Below are positions 27,239 to 35,857 of a stretch of DNA of 64,000 bases, in pieces. The stretch comes from Tenacibaculum caenipelagi (GTDB taxonomy: Bacteria > Bacteroidota > Bacteroidia > Flavobacteriales > Flavobacteriaceae). The DNA is taken from the NCBI RefSeq assembly GCF_004363005.1, contig NZ_SNYH01000005.1, positions 62,001 through 126,000 of the forward strand, read 5' to 3'. The first letter of the stretch is position 1; each line of letters opens with the position of its first letter. Below the pieces are notes generated by a model, which had not been told where the DNA came from, ran no database searches, and worked only from the letters and a program-made list of their open reading frames with translations. The position numbers and the translations under genes are program-made.

Positions 27239-27742
27239 CTATCGTAAAATTAATTCATATTTTGTTTCTGGTAAGCCAATATCTTCACTTATAAACTTCT
27301 CTATTGCAACAAAATTAAATCGCTTTAATATTTTTGCTGACGCTACATTTACATCTGCTACACAGCCTATCAATTTTTTTATTCCAATCGATTTGCAATA
27401 CTCTATCAAACCTTCACAAAGTTCTGTTGCATATCCTTTGCCCCAGTATTTCTCGATAAATCGGTAACCTATCTCATCATTTCCTTCTTCATCTTTCACC
27501 AATGCAACGGTACCAATAAATTCTTTATCAGATTTACGCTCTATAGCATAAATAAAAAAATCATTTTCTTTGTTATCGTATCGTATAATAAGTTGATCTA
27601 AGTCCTCTTTACTTTCCTCTAAATTTTTAGGTTCTCCTGTTGCATATTGTAATACTTTTGGATTACTCTCTAACTCATAAAAAGACTCTATATCAACAAC
27701 TTGAAGCTTTCTAATAAGTAATCTTTTCGTTTCAAAAATCAT
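27239..27742 (-). CDS. GNAT family N-acetyltransferase (RimJ/RimL type)
   Basis: 167 residues. MIFETKRLLIRKLQVVDIESFYEL is the RimJ/RimL-like start. The acetyl-CoA loop is RFIEKYWGKGYATELCEGLIEY, and the family end is CVADVNVASAKILKRFNFVAIE. It may acetylate a protein N-terminus, amino acid or antibiotic, and the sequence does not say which. It is divergent from mtaB. Confidence 0.9.
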   Translation of the reverse strand: MIFETKRLLIRKLQVVDIESFYELESNPKVLQYATGEPKNLEESKEDLDQLIIRYDNKENDFFIYAIERKSDKEFIGTVALVKDEEGNDEIGYRFIEKYWGKGYATELCEGLIEYCKSIGIKKLIGCVADVNVASAKILKRFNFVAIEKFISEDIGLPETKYELILR

Positions 27743-27753
27743 GAATATTATCG

Positions 27754-27761
27754 TACTTTTG
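27754..27761 (+). promoter_or_regulatory. -7 element of mtaB
   Basis: TACTTTTG fits TAnnTTTG and lies 108 bases before the mtaB start. No clear -33 TTG is present. Confidence 0.35.
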
Positions 27762-27869
27762 CAAACCTAAAACTGTTTAAAACAGTGATAGATTAAATAA
27801 ACTATACGAACTTCTAAAAAATTAAAGACTTGTACAAGGCTTTTGTTTTTTATTTAGGATAGAGAAAAG

Positions 27870-29204
27870 ATGAATGCAGATAAAAAAGTAGCTTTTTACA
27901 CATTAGGCTGTAAATTAAATTTTTCAGAAACCTCAACTATTGCAAGAAACTTTGTAAACGAAGGTTTTGAACGCGTTGAGTTTGAAGAAAAAGCAGATGT
28001 ATATGTAATTAACACGTGCTCGGTAACTGATAATGCTGATAAACGTTTTAAAACTATTGTGAAGTCTGCCTTAAAGCAAAACGAAAATGCTTTTGTAATT
28101 GGTGTTGGATGCTATGCGCAATTGAAACCAGAAGAATTAGCAGCTGTTGATGGTGTTGATTTAGTATTAGGGGCTACTGAAAAGTTTAATGTAACTAGTT
28201 ACATTAACGATTTAACCAAAAATGAAATTGGTGAAGTGCATTCTTGTGAAATTGAAGAAGCTGATTTTTATGTAGGCTCATATTCTATTGGCGATCGTAC
28301 GCGTGCCTTTTTAAAAGTACAAGATGGTTGCGATTACAAATGTACTTATTGTACTATTCCACTAGCTCGCGGAATTTCTCGTAGTGATACCTTAGAAAAT
28401 GTATTGAAAAATGCCAAAGAAATTTCAGAAAAAGGAATCAAAGAAATTGTATTAACTGGAGTTAATATTGGTGACTATGGAAAAGGTGAATTCGGAAATA
28501 AAAAACACGAACACACCTTTTTAGAATTGGTACAAGCATTAGATAAAGTTGAAGGAATTCACCGTTTACGAATCTCTTCAATAGAACCTAACTTGTTAAA
28601 AGATGAAACTATTGATTTTGTTTCTAACTCAGATACTTTTGTTCCTCATTTTCACATTCCGTTACAGTCAGGTAGTGACACACTTTTAAAGAAAATGAAG
28701 CGTCGCTATTTGCGTAAAGTTTATACCGATAGAGTAACAAAAATTAAAGAGGTAATGCCTAACGCTTGTATTGGGGTGGATGTTATTGTTGGTTTTCCAG
28801 GAGAAACAGATGAGCTTTTCTTAGAAACTTATAATTACCTAAGTGAATTAGATATTTCTTATTTACATGTTTTTACCTACTCTGAAAGACCTAATACAGA
28901 AGCGGTTGAAATGGATGGTGTAGTAGCTAAAAATGTACGTACAAAACGTAGTAAAATGTTACGCGGATTATCGGTTAAGAAACGTAGAGCTTTTTACGAA
29001 AGCCAATTAGGAAATACACTTACTGTTTTATTTGAAGGAGAAAATAAAGAAGGATACATTCACGGATTTACCGAAAATTATGTTAAAGTAAAAGCTCCTT
29101 GGAATCCAGACTTGGTAAACACCCTACATAAAGTTACCTTGACTAAAATTGATGAAGATGGTTTAGTGCGTTTTGATTTTGTGAATGCTAAAGTTATTGC
29201 TTAA
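27870..29204 (+). CDS. mtaB: tRNA (N6-threonylcarbamoyladenosine37-C2)-methylthiotransferase
   Basis: 444 residues. A radical-SAM methylthiotransferase that converts t6A37 to ms2t6A in tRNAs reading ANN codons. The N-terminal UPF0004 domain has three cluster cysteines, C14, C50 and C81. The radical-SAM cluster is C154-x3-C158-x2-C161 (CDYKCTYC). A C-terminal TRAM domain follows. The TLGCKLNFSET start and HIPLQSGSDTLLKKMKRRY favour MtaB over MiaB and RimO. Confidence 0.92.
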   Translation: MNADKKVAFYTLGCKLNFSETSTIARNFVNEGFERVEFEEKADVYVINTCSVTDNADKRFKTIVKSALKQNENAFVIGVGCYAQLKPEELAAVDGVDLVLGATEKFNVTSYINDLTKNEIGEVHSCEIEEADFYVGSYSIGDRTRAFLKVQDGCDYKCTYCTIPLARGISRSDTLENVLKNAKEISEKGIKEIVLTGVNIGDYGKGEFGNKKHEHTFLELVQALDKVEGIHRLRISSIEPNLLKDETIDFVSNSDTFVPHFHIPLQSGSDTLLKKMKRRYLRKVYTDRVTKIKEVMPNACIGVDVIVGFPGETDELFLETYNYLSELDISYLHVFTYSERPNTEAVEMDGVVAKNVRTKRSKMLRGLSVKKRRAFYESQLGNTLTVLFEGENKEGYIHGFTENYVKVKAPWNPDLVNTLHKVTLTKIDEDGLVRFDFVNAKVIA

Positions 29205-29241
29205 CTTGTTGCCTAGTTCACAAAATCAATAAAACTCACTT

Positions 29242-29991
29242 ATGAAATATCTTTTATATTCCTTCTTAGTTTTAGGAATTTCTTGTAGTATTCCTAAAAA
29301 AAGTTCTGAAACCAAATTAATAGAACACGAAGAAAAAGAAATAGTTATAAAAGATAAAAAAATTGCTGAACCTTTAGCTCCTCAAAATGAGTTAATCATT
29401 GTACTTAACAATGCCAAAAGTATTCACGATGTGAAATCCCTTATTAAAAATAGTGGTTTAACTTGGAGTAAAATGGCTTATGACACTGAGGCTTCTAAAA
29501 TAGGAATCATCAAAGTTCCAGAAGGCAAACGTAAATTTTGGATTGATAAACTTCAAGAAAGTAAGGAATTCAGATTGGTTGATATCCATACCGAAGAAAA
29601 ATTAACTGATATTATCAATAAAGAAGAAAATACCCTACTTAGCATAAGAAAAACTCAATGCTTTGGAGACTGTCCTGTATATAGCGTTTCTATTGATAAA
29701 GAAGGAAATGTAATTTACAACGGAATTGAATATGTACTCGAAAAAGGAATTCACAAGTTCACTCTTTCTGAAGAACAGCTAAATGAATTGAACAATAAGC
29801 TTAGTAAAAAAGATTTTTCAAGCTTTAAAGATGTATATAATAACCCTAAAGTACAAGACTTACCTAGTACATACATAATTCATAACGGAAAACAAATTCA
29901 AATTCGTTTATGGAATGGTATTCCTGATGAACTTATTGATATACACGAATATGTAGAAGGTATTTTATTAAATAAAAAGTTCATAGAATAA
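29242..29991 (+). CDS. DUF6438 domain lipoprotein
   Basis: 249 residues. The signal MKYLLYSFLVLGISCS has C15 as the likely lipidated cysteine. The C-terminal half carries the DUF6438 pattern LLSIRKTQCFGDCPVYSVSI with the conserved CFGDCP. The N-terminal half is a separate small domain. The function is unknown. Its stop overlaps the start of the alpha/beta-hydrolase gene by one base, indicating coupling. Confidence 0.8.
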   Translation: MKYLLYSFLVLGISCSIPKKSSETKLIEHEEKEIVIKDKKIAEPLAPQNELIIVLNNAKSIHDVKSLIKNSGLTWSKMAYDTEASKIGIIKVPEGKRKFWIDKLQESKEFRLVDIHTEEKLTDIINKEENTLLSIRKTQCFGDCPVYSVSIDKEGNVIYNGIEYVLEKGIHKFTLSEEQLNELNNKLSKKDFSSFKDVYNNPKVQDLPSTYIIHNGKQIQIRLWNGIPDELIDIHEYVEGILLNKKFIE

Positions 29992-30656
29992 TGTCTAAAA
30001 CTCACCTATATTTTGTTCCGGGGTTAGCTGCCAACACCAAAATATTTGAGCACATCTCTCTACCAGAAGAACAGTTTGAATTGCATTTTTTAGATTGGTT
30101 GATGCCAACATCAATTAATGAGACTATTCAAGAATATGCTTTACGATTGTGTACCAAAATTCAACATAAAAGCCCTATATTAGTCGGAGTTTCTTTTGGT
30201 GGCATCATGGTGCAAGAAATGAGTAAGATTATTAGTTGCAAAAAAGTAATCATCATATCTAGCATTAAAAGCAATAATGAACTCCCAAAACGTTTAAAGC
30301 TTGCACAAATAACGAAAGCTTATAAACTTTTCCCTTCAAAAATTATAGCAAACATTGAAAGTTACGAACATTACTTTTTCAGTGATTATTTAAAAAAACG
30401 AGCAGAATTATACAAAATGTATTTATCTGTAAGAAACGAAGAGTACCTACAATGGGCTATTTATAATGTACTACATTGGCAACAAAAAGAACCGCTTGCC
30501 GATATAGTTCATATACACGGGAAAAAAGATGAAGTTTTTCCTATAAAATATATTAAAAACAGTATTGAAGTTGATAACGGGACGCATGTAATGATCTTAA
30601 ACAAAGCAAAAACTATTTCTAAAATCTTAGAAAAGGAATGCTTATTGATGGATTAA
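29991..30656 (+). CDS. Alpha/beta hydrolase
   Basis: 221 residues. YFVPGLAANTKIFEHI gives the HG-like oxyanion loop. The nucleophile elbow is GVSFGG (serine at about 65), the acid is probably in IHGKKDEVFP, and the histidine in NGTHVMIL. There is no signal peptide, so it is cytosolic. A short family with no lid domain, and the substrate is unknown. Coupled to the DUF6438 gene. Confidence 0.86.
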   Translation: MSKTHLYFVPGLAANTKIFEHISLPEEQFELHFLDWLMPTSINETIQEYALRLCTKIQHKSPILVGVSFGGIMVQEMSKIISCKKVIIISSIKSNNELPKRLKLAQITKAYKLFPSKIIANIESYEHYFFSDYLKKRAELYKMYLSVRNEEYLQWAIYNVLHWQQKEPLADIVHIHGKKDEVFPIKYIKNSIEVDNGTHVMILNKAKTISKILEKECLLMD

Positions 30657-30691
30657 AATGAGTAGTTCACTTCAATTAAAAAACAAAAAAC

Positions 30692-31594
30692 ATGAATACG
30701 TCAGTACGCTTTCTATCTGTTGTAATAGTAGTATTTACAGCAGTTTTATTTACAAACACGATAAGTAAATCAAACGAACCTATTATTAAAAATGTAGCTG
30801 AAAGCTATGTTATTAAAGCTTTAAAACTACCCGAAGATCTTAATTTAGCAGGAGAACGTGTTCCTTTAGAAAAACTTGACATTAAGGAGCGAATGGATCG
30901 TGAGTTATTAGTTAACACCTATTGGCAATCAAACGGGTTATTATTAATCAAACGTGCTAACAAATATTTTCCTGTTTTAGAACCTCTATTAAAAAAATAT
31001 GGGTTACCTGACGATTTTAAATTTTTAGCCTTGGCTGAAAGTGGATTTATAGACGAAACCTCATCAGTAGGAGCTGCGGGTATGTGGCACTTTATGAAAC
31101 AAACTGGTAAAGAGTTCGGATTAGAAATTAACAACAATGTAGATGAACGTTATCATATAGAAAAATCAACTAGGGTTGCTGCAGAATACCTAAAAAAGTC
31201 AAAAGAGCGCTTTGGTTCATGGACACTTGCTGCTGCTGCTTATAATGCCGGAAATTATGGCGTTTCTAAAAGATTAGAAGCTCAGGGAGTAACAAGTTAT
31301 TATGATGCTATGTTACCAGATGAAACTGAAAGATATGTATTTAGAGTTTTAGCTTTAAAAGAAATCATTTCAAATCCAGAAAAATACGGATTCGTATACG
31401 ACAAAGAAGATCTATATACCTTACCAAAAACTTACACAGTAAAAGTAGATACGGCAATTACTGATATTGCTTTGTTTGCTAAAAAGTTTGGTACTACCTA
31501 CAAAGATTTGAAACTACACAATTCTTGGTTAAGAGAAAACAAGTTAAACAACCGTAGTAGAAAATTGTACGAAATTAAAATTCCTGTTCAATAA
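30692..31594 (+). CDS. Lytic transglycosylase (SLT domain) with LysM-like tail
   Basis: 300 residues. A signal anchor (about 5-25) leads to an SLT domain that cleaves peptidoglycan with 1,6-anhydro product formation. The catalytic glutamate lies in LALAESGFIDETSSVGAAGM, followed by WHFMKQTGKEFGL and AAAAYNAGNYGV. The last 55 residues (TYTVKVDTAITDIALFAKKF) look like a single degenerate LysM. It resembles MltD-type enzymes. It ends in a strong terminator at 31601-31631. Confidence 0.9.
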   Translation: MNTSVRFLSVVIVVFTAVLFTNTISKSNEPIIKNVAESYVIKALKLPEDLNLAGERVPLEKLDIKERMDRELLVNTYWQSNGLLLIKRANKYFPVLEPLLKKYGLPDDFKFLALAESGFIDETSSVGAAGMWHFMKQTGKEFGLEINNNVDERYHIEKSTRVAAEYLKKSKERFGSWTLAAAAYNAGNYGVSKRLEAQGVTSYYDAMLPDETERYVFRVLALKEIISNPEKYGFVYDKEDLYTLPKTYTVKVDTAITDIALFAKKFGTTYKDLKLHNSWLRENKLNNRSRKLYEIKIPVQ

Positions 31595-31600
31595 ACAATA

Positions 31601-31631
31601 AAAAAGCTCATTCTTTCGAATGAGCTTTTTT
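31601..31631. terminator. Bidirectional terminator between transglycosylase and folE
   Basis: AAAAAGCTCATTC (31601-31613) pairs with GAATGAGCTTTTT (31618-31630) around TTTC. The A and T tracts at the ends allow use in both directions for the two convergent genes. Confidence 0.88.
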
Positions 31632-31655
31632 ATTTAATCTATAAACTTATATTTT

Positions 31656-32357
31656 CTAATGAAAATCTGTATTCAGTTTAATGTAGTCTAAGAATTCACG
31701 TTTGGTTTCTTTGTTTTTAAACGCTCCACCAAACTCTGCAGTAACTGTACTACTTTCAATGTCTTTAATTCCGCGAGAATTTACACATAAGTGTTTTGCA
31801 TCAATAACACAAGCAACATCTTGAGTTCCTAAAGCTTCTTGCATTGCTTGTACCACTTGCATAGTTAAACGCTCTTGTACCTGCGGACGCTTTGCATAGT
31901 ACTCTACAATACGATTCATTTTAGAAAGTCCAATTACCTTACCGTTAGAAATGTACGCTACATGTGCTCTACCAATGATTGGCAATAAGTGGTGCTCACA
32001 AGTTGAGTATACAATAATGTTTTTTTCAACTAACATTTCACCATACTTATACGTATTATCAAATGTAGATGGCTCTGGTTTGTTTTTAGGATTTAACCCC
32101 ATAAACAACTCACTAACGAAAGCTTTCGCAACTCTTTTCGGAGTTCCGCTTAAACTATCATCATTCAAATCCATTCCTAAAGTTTCAAGAATTTCTTTAA
32201 CATTCTCTTGAATCTTTTCTATCTTCTCCTTGTCAGAAATATCGAAAGCATCAGCTCTTAAAGGTGTTTTCGCTGATGTACCAATGTGGTTCTCTCCTAT
32301 TTCGTCCTGGCTATCGTTATTCATTTTTTTGCTGTTCACTTCAAACATTGCTATCAA
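31656..32357 (-). CDS. folE: GTP cyclohydrolase I
   Basis: GTP to 7,8-dihydroneopterin triphosphate, first step of folate and pterin synthesis. 233 residues. Zinc site and active site: VYSTCEHHLLPIIGRAHVAY, RPQVQERLTMQVVQAM and VCVIDAKHLCVNSRGIKD-type end. The first 45 residues are a variable leader. The ATG at the fourth codon (MFEVNSKKMN) is an equally good start. It lies 37 bases downstream of hisS on the same strand. No folate-type riboswitch is visible. Confidence 0.95.
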   Translation of the reverse strand: MIAMFEVNSKKMNNDSQDEIGENHIGTSAKTPLRADAFDISDKEKIEKIQENVKEILETLGMDLNDDSLSGTPKRVAKAFVSELFMGLNPKNKPEPSTFDNTYKYGEMLVEKNIIVYSTCEHHLLPIIGRAHVAYISNGKVIGLSKMNRIVEYYAKRPQVQERLTMQVVQAMQEALGTQDVACVIDAKHLCVNSRGIKDIESSTVTAEFGGAFKNKETKREFLDYIKLNTDFH

Positions 32358-32394
32358 AAATTAATGGGTGCAAATTTACAACATTGTTTGTAAT

Positions 32395-33759
32395 TTACTG
32401 CACTTTATTTATCAATTCATCTAAAGAACAGGTAGTTTGCTCTCCTGCCTTCATATCTTTTACAACAAGTGTACCATTTTCTACCGTTGTCACTACAAAT
32501 TCAATCTCTCTATTAATGGCGTATTTCCACTGCTTTTTTTGCTGATTATTGCTTGTAGCTACATCTGGATACATTTCTGTTTTTATGTCATTATTACGTA
32601 ACGTTTTAATCATTTTGACTTTCTCTAAACCTTCATTTTCATCAAAATTCAAAAACAATACTTTCGGTTTTGGTAATTCGACAGCCTCAAATAAGCCTAA
32701 TTCTTCCATTACCAAGTAAATTCTGTCCAAACCAAAAGAAATTCCTACACCTGAAACATCTTTTAAACCGAAGATACCTGTCAAGTCGTCATAACGACCT
32801 CCACCACCAATAGAACCCATTTTTACACCTTCAGGCGCTGCCACTTCGTATATCGCTCCTGTATAATAATTCAATCCACGCGCTAAGGTTACATCTATTT
32901 CTAAGGTAGCTGAGTCTAAACCTAGTGCTTCAACTCTATCAACTACCGTTTTTAAATCCGATACCCCTTGCAAACCTTCTTCAGATTCTTGTAACATATT
33001 TTCTAAAGAAGCTAACTTATCTTGATTGCTTCCTGAAAAATTAAACAACGGTTCTACTTTTTCAATGGCTTCTTCTGATATTCCTTTAGATAACATTTCT
33101 GTTACCACTCCTTCTTTTCCTATTTTGTCTAACTTATCTAAAGCGACTGTAAAATCAATCAACTTATCTGAAGCTCCTATAACTTCGGCTATTCCAGATA
33201 ATATCTTTCGGTTGTTGATTTTGATAGTCGTACCATTAAGCCTTAACTTACTAAAAACAGCATCATATAATTGTACAAACTCAACTTCTTGCCATAATGA
33301 AGTGCTTCCTACCACATCTGCATCACATTGATAAAACTCACGGAAACGCCCTTTTTGTGGACGATCAGCTCTCCAAACTGGTTGAATTTGGTAACGTTTA
33401 AACGGAAATGTAATTTCGTTTTGATGTTGCACTACATAACGTGCAAATGGCACTGTTAAATCATATCGCAAGGCTTTTTCTGAAATTTTTGAAGTTACCT
33501 TTATACTTTCCTTTTCTGAAAGCAATGCTTCTTCTACTTTTTTCAAATAATCGCCAGAATTCAAAATTTTAAAGATCAAACGATCTCCTTCTTCTCCATA
33601 CTTTCCCATTAGTGTAGAAGAGTTTTCAAAACTTGGTGTTTCAATAGGTTGAAATCCAAAATTTTCAAACGAATGTTTAATTGTATTGAAAATATAGTTT
33701 CTTTTTGCTACTTCTGTAGATGAAAAATCTCTTGTTCCTTTTGGGATTCCTAGCTTCAT
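32395..33759 (-). CDS. hisS: Histidyl-tRNA synthetase
   Basis: 454 residues, class II synthetase. Motif 1 and the start MKLGIPKGTRDFSSTEV, motif 2 FKRYQIQPVWRADRPQKGRFREF, histidine signatures ARGLNYYTGAIYE and motif 3 GVGISFGLDRIYLVME are present. A C-terminal anticodon-binding domain follows (KPKVLFLNFDENEGLEKV). It is longer than the bacterial average of about 420 because of insertions, as usual in Bacteroidota. Confidence 0.97.
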   Translation of the reverse strand: MKLGIPKGTRDFSSTEVAKRNYIFNTIKHSFENFGFQPIETPSFENSSTLMGKYGEEGDRLIFKILNSGDYLKKVEEALLSEKESIKVTSKISEKALRYDLTVPFARYVVQHQNEITFPFKRYQIQPVWRADRPQKGRFREFYQCDADVVGSTSLWQEVEFVQLYDAVFSKLRLNGTTIKINNRKILSGIAEVIGASDKLIDFTVALDKLDKIGKEGVVTEMLSKGISEEAIEKVEPLFNFSGSNQDKLASLENMLQESEEGLQGVSDLKTVVDRVEALGLDSATLEIDVTLARGLNYYTGAIYEVAAPEGVKMGSIGGGGRYDDLTGIFGLKDVSGVGISFGLDRIYLVMEELGLFEAVELPKPKVLFLNFDENEGLEKVKMIKTLRNNDIKTEMYPDVATSNNQQKKQWKYAINREIEFVVTTVENGTLVVKDMKAGEQTTCSLDELINKVQ

Positions 33760-33863
33760 ATTCTTTAGTTATCATTTATCAATCATTAGTTTATTAGTAA
33801 TAACTAACAATTATTTATTGTTCCTTTAAACCTGCAAATATCCGAAAAATATGAAGAAAAATA

Positions 33864-34799
33864 TTATTTGGCTCTAGCTTTATTTTTACGTTTTAAACGA
33901 TAAATAGAAGCGTTTAATTCAAAACCTAACAGTAAAATAATTGCATTCAACCAAACAAATAACATTAAAACAAGTAAGGTTCCTATTGATCCATATAATT
34001 GATTGTATTGAGCAAATTTTACTACATAAATCCCAAACAAATAGAAAGTAAACATGGATACTACTGTTGTTAAAATAGCTCCTGGAGAAAAGAAACGTAC
34101 TTCTTTTCCTTGTTTGGTTCCATATCTAAAAAGTAATGATACAATGGTAAAAATCATTACTAAAAACAAAAAGCCTCTTCCGTAGTAAAACAAATCGAGA
34201 TCTCCCGTATTTAACCATCCTATTTTATGAATTTTCGCGAGTGCTATTTGATAAAAAATAATCAATGCTACCGTGATTATCAAGAAAAGAGACATTATCA
34301 ATGAAACTCCTAAAGAAACGATATATGCTCTAAACACACTTCTTATTTCCTTTACATGGTATGAGTATTCAAAACCTCCAAAAATCGCATTCACTCCATT
34401 AGTCATTAAAAAAATAGATGCTAAAAAACCAAAAGACAACAATCCTCCATATTGATTGTTGATGATATCTTTAATTACAAAATCAACTGCTTCAAAGGTT
34501 TTGGGCGGTAACGCTTCTTGCATTAATGAAAGTAAGCCTTCTTGAAATCCTTCTATTGGGATGTATGGAATCAACGTTAAAATAAATAGCAAAAAAGGGA
34601 AAATTGCCATAAAAAAACTGAAAGCGATTCCTCCGGCTCTTGTAGTTAGCGCTCCTTTTACAATACCTATAACATACATTTCGAGCACATCATACAAAGA
34701 CATTCCTTCTAACCCCGGAATTTTAATCTTCTTTCCCAAGGTTACTAGCCAGTTAATTACTGGAATTTTTTCAAGACTTTCTTCTATGTGTTTAGTCAT
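33864..34799 (-). CDS. YihY/UPF0761 (BrkB-like) membrane protein
   Basis: 311 residues with about six membrane spans. The family pattern is TTRAGGIAFSFFMAIFPFLL, LFRYGTKQGKEVRFFSPGAI and LVLMLFVWLNAIILLLGFEL. Members are conserved inner-membrane proteins of unresolved function, once called BrkB or ribonuclease BN in error. The C-terminus is basic and cytosolic. Confidence 0.9.
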   Translation of the reverse strand: MTKHIEESLEKIPVINWLVTLGKKIKIPGLEGMSLYDVLEMYVIGIVKGALTTRAGGIAFSFFMAIFPFLLFILTLIPYIPIEGFQEGLLSLMQEALPPKTFEAVDFVIKDIINNQYGGLLSFGFLASIFLMTNGVNAIFGGFEYSYHVKEIRSVFRAYIVSLGVSLIMSLFLIITVALIIFYQIALAKIHKIGWLNTGDLDLFYYGRGFLFLVMIFTIVSLLFRYGTKQGKEVRFFSPGAILTTVVSMFTFYLFGIYVVKFAQYNQLYGSIGTLLVLMLFVWLNAIILLLGFELNASIYRLKRKNKARAK

Positions 34800-34802
34800 T
34801 TG

Positions 34803-34834
34803 TTTTTAGTTTCAAAGTATTTTTAGTTTCAAAG
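34803..34834. repeat. Direct repeat of 15 bp
   Basis: TTTTTAGTTTCAAAG occurs at 34803-34817 and again at 34820-34834, with a 17-bp period. The second copy overlaps the last codons of the four-helix-bundle gene. Function unknown. Confidence 0.6.
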
Positions 34835-35227
34835 ACACAAAGAGATATTCATCGTTTTTCTTTTAACTTTCTTATGAGACTTGTATAACATTCTTTCTAT
34901 TTCTCTTGATTGTTCATAGAGTTTAGTAAAAGATTCATTTGAAATATACTCTAAGTTTAGAGAAATTTCAAGTTGCGTTTGTAATTCAAACAAAGAAGCT
35001 ATTCCTATATTTAAAAAACGAATAAAATCTCCTAAACTTTGTCTCCCATATCCTTCTGAAATATTACTAGGTATTGAAACCGCGCATCTTCTTATTTGAG
35101 ATGTCAATCCAAAAACTTCTTCTTTAGGAAAGTCATTAGAAATTTTATAAACTTCTGTTACAAAAACCATTGATTTTTGCCAAACTAACAAGTCTCTGAA
35201 TGTTTTTATACTCGTTTTCTCTTTCAT
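34829..35227 (-). CDS. Four-helix bundle protein (IVP-like)
   Basis: 132 residues, all helical. The family signature is FRDLLVWQKSMVFVTEVYKI, VFGLTSQIRRCAVSIPSNI and EGYGRQSLGDFIRFLNIGIAS. The family was first seen as proteins encoded in 23S rRNA intervening sequences, but free-standing chromosomal copies such as this are common in Bacteroidota. They may bind nucleic acid as pentamers. Short repeats lie on both sides (34803-34834 and 35232-35261). Confidence 0.9.
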   Translation of the reverse strand: MKEKTSIKTFRDLLVWQKSMVFVTEVYKISNDFPKEEVFGLTSQIRRCAVSIPSNISEGYGRQSLGDFIRFLNIGIASLFELQTQLEISLNLEYISNESFTKLYEQSREIERMLYKSHKKVKRKTMNISLCL

Positions 35228-35231
35228 TTTT

Positions 35232-35261
35232 CACTTTTTCACTTTTTCACTTTTTCACTTT
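35232..35261. repeat. 8-bp tandem repeat
   Basis: The unit CACTTTTT is repeated about 3.8 times (35232-35261), just upstream of the four-helix-bundle start codon on the minus strand. Copy number could vary by slippage and alter the leader of that gene. Confidence 0.8.
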
Positions 35262-35287
35262 GCTACTCTGCCTCTTAGAAGCTCCCT

Positions 35288-35857
35288 TTACTCCACCACA
35301 ATATCATATTTCTGTAATAATCCTATAATATTCTCTTGTGAAAATTTAGCTTTTTTTATTTTATTACTTTCAGGATTAATCACAAAATTAGTAGCGCTTC
35401 TAAAATCTACTTTTTCTATATTAGTTTGATCAAAAATCGCTCCTTTTAAATCGCAATCTTCAAAAATACTATTATGAATATCTGCCTCGGTAAAATCTAC
35501 CTCTTGTAAATTACAATTTACAAATTTTGTATTGGGAATTTTTAATTGATAGAAAGAAGATAAGTTTAACTGACAGTTGCTAAAATTCATTTGTAATAAG
35601 AAGCTATTACACTCATTAAACTTAACACCAATCATTTTACAATTACTAAAAGCACACTCTTTAAATGAAGTTTCATTTACAACTGTATTGCTAAAATTAC
35701 AGTTGATAAATTCACATTCTAAAAACTGAATACTAGAAGCATGTACGTTTTCGAAATTGCAATTCTCAAACGTACAGCTATCATATTCTCCTTTTTTAAG
35801 TTTTGTTTTGGTAAAATCTACTTTAGTAAATTCTTCGCTATCAAAAAAAGCATCCAT
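35288..35857 (-). CDS. Pentapeptide repeat protein
   Basis: 189 residues made almost entirely of A(D/N)LXX-like pentapeptides (FENCNFENVHA, FINCNFSNTVV, FANCNLQEVDFTEADIHNSIF), giving a right-handed beta-helix of about seven to eight coils. Many F/C/N residues occupy the inward positions. The family includes DNA-mimic gyrase protectors (Qnr-like), but the same fold has many roles and I see no specific Qnr motif. It adjoins the peptidase gene, whose stop is the base before its start. Confidence 0.87.
   Translation of the reverse strand: MDAFFDSEEFTKVDFTKTKLKKGEYDSCTFENCNFENVHASSIQFLECEFINCNFSNTVVNETSFKECAFSNCKMIGVKFNECNSFLLQMNFSNCQLNLSSFYQLKIPNTKFVNCNLQEVDFTEADIHNSIFEDCDLKGAIFDQTNIEKVDFRSATNFVINPESNKIKKAKFSQENIIGLLQKYDIVVE

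Noticed and set aside
31656..33759. Regulatory riboswitch before folE/hisS
   Set aside because: The gap is 37 bases and shows no structured leader, only an AT-rich stretch.
35232..35261. CRISPR-like repeat
   Set aside because: It is an 8-bp tandem repeat without spacers. No regularly spaced repeats or cas genes occur anywhere in the window.
35288..35857. Qnr quinolone-resistance protein
   Set aside because: Pentapeptide repeats alone are not diagnostic. The chain lacks the length and loop pattern of Qnr, and the context is a core peptidase operon.
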